From an uncultured Halieaceae bacterium (GTDB taxonomy: Bacteria > Pseudomonadota > Gammaproteobacteria > Pseudomonadales > Halieaceae): 5,503 nucleotides of DNA. The translations under genes and the position numbers were made by a program. Under the pieces are notes generated by a model. It did not search any database and was not told the DNA's origin. It saw nothing but the letters and a program-made list of their open reading frames with translations. The stretch is from contig CALJFL010000029.1 of NCBI GenBank assembly GCA_938074135.1, positions 1 through 5,503 on the forward strand. Reading direction: 5' to 3'. Positions 5,468 to 5,503 of the stretch are shown here, in pieces (the first letter of the stretch is position 1; each line of letters opens with the position of its first letter).

Positions 5468-5503
5468 TTAGGCAAGTTGCTCTTGCAGAAAAGCCAGAGC
5501 CTG
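5468..5503 (-). CDS. C-terminal end of an upstream gene (partial), possibly prolyl-tRNA synthetase
   Basis: Only 11 codons plus TAA (5470-5468) are visible, reading QALAFLQEQLA. An amphipathic end of this kind resembles the C-terminus of bacterial ProRS, and I recall proS being followed by a small lytic transglycosylase gene in some gammaproteobacteria. Both points are weak, and the fragment is too short for a firm family call. That it is a real coding end is supported by the exact junction TAA-GTG with the next gene. Confidence 0.4.
   Translation of the reverse strand, partial: QALAFLQEQLA

Overview
The window looks like chromosomal DNA of a GC-rich gammaproteobacterium, probably a marine or environmental type. 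This rests on tight gene packing, strong G/C preference at third codon positions, and the mix of families: a PuuA-type glutamine-synthetase-like ligase with a GAF-like/LuxR regulator, an OruR/ArgR-like AraC regulator, and a small lytic transglycosylase behind what may be proS. The exact taxon cannot be fixed from the sequence. No mobile element, CRISPR array, tRNA or rRNA was seen.

Layout, left to right. (1) Positions 1-107 hold the last 34 codons of a + strand membrane protein. Its stop is one base from the stop of the convergent gene, and a hairpin with a short T run covers the junction. (2) Positions 109-1295 (minus) hold a two-gene exported unit: an endonuclease/exonuclease/phosphatase (EEP) family protein, then a DUF5329-like protein joined by a TGATG stop/start overlap. 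(3) Positions 1370-2713 (minus) encode a gamma-glutamylputrescine-synthetase-like ligase (puuA-like). (4) Positions 2807-3652 (minus) encode a LuxR-type HTH regulator upstream of the ligase and in the same direction. (5) Positions 3787-4833 (+) encode an AraC-family regulator diverging from the luxR-type gene across a 134-bp region. (6) Positions 4841-5467 (minus) encode a secreted lytic transglycosylase, convergent with araC. It starts with GTG directly after the stop of a gene of which only 11 codons are visible (5468-5503, possibly proS).

The ligase and two regulators of different families form the most coherent block, plausibly a module that senses a polyamine, amine or amino acid and switches on gamma-glutamylation. 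No other puu-pathway gene (oxidase, aldehyde dehydrogenase, hydrolase) lies in the window, so the substrate is open. The intergenic regions of this block hold candidate promoters, several short inverted repeats and one 10-bp direct repeat placed just before both divergent start codons. These are the main items for a second look. I see no clearly new biological system here; most of the window is ordinary, well-formed chromosomal genes.
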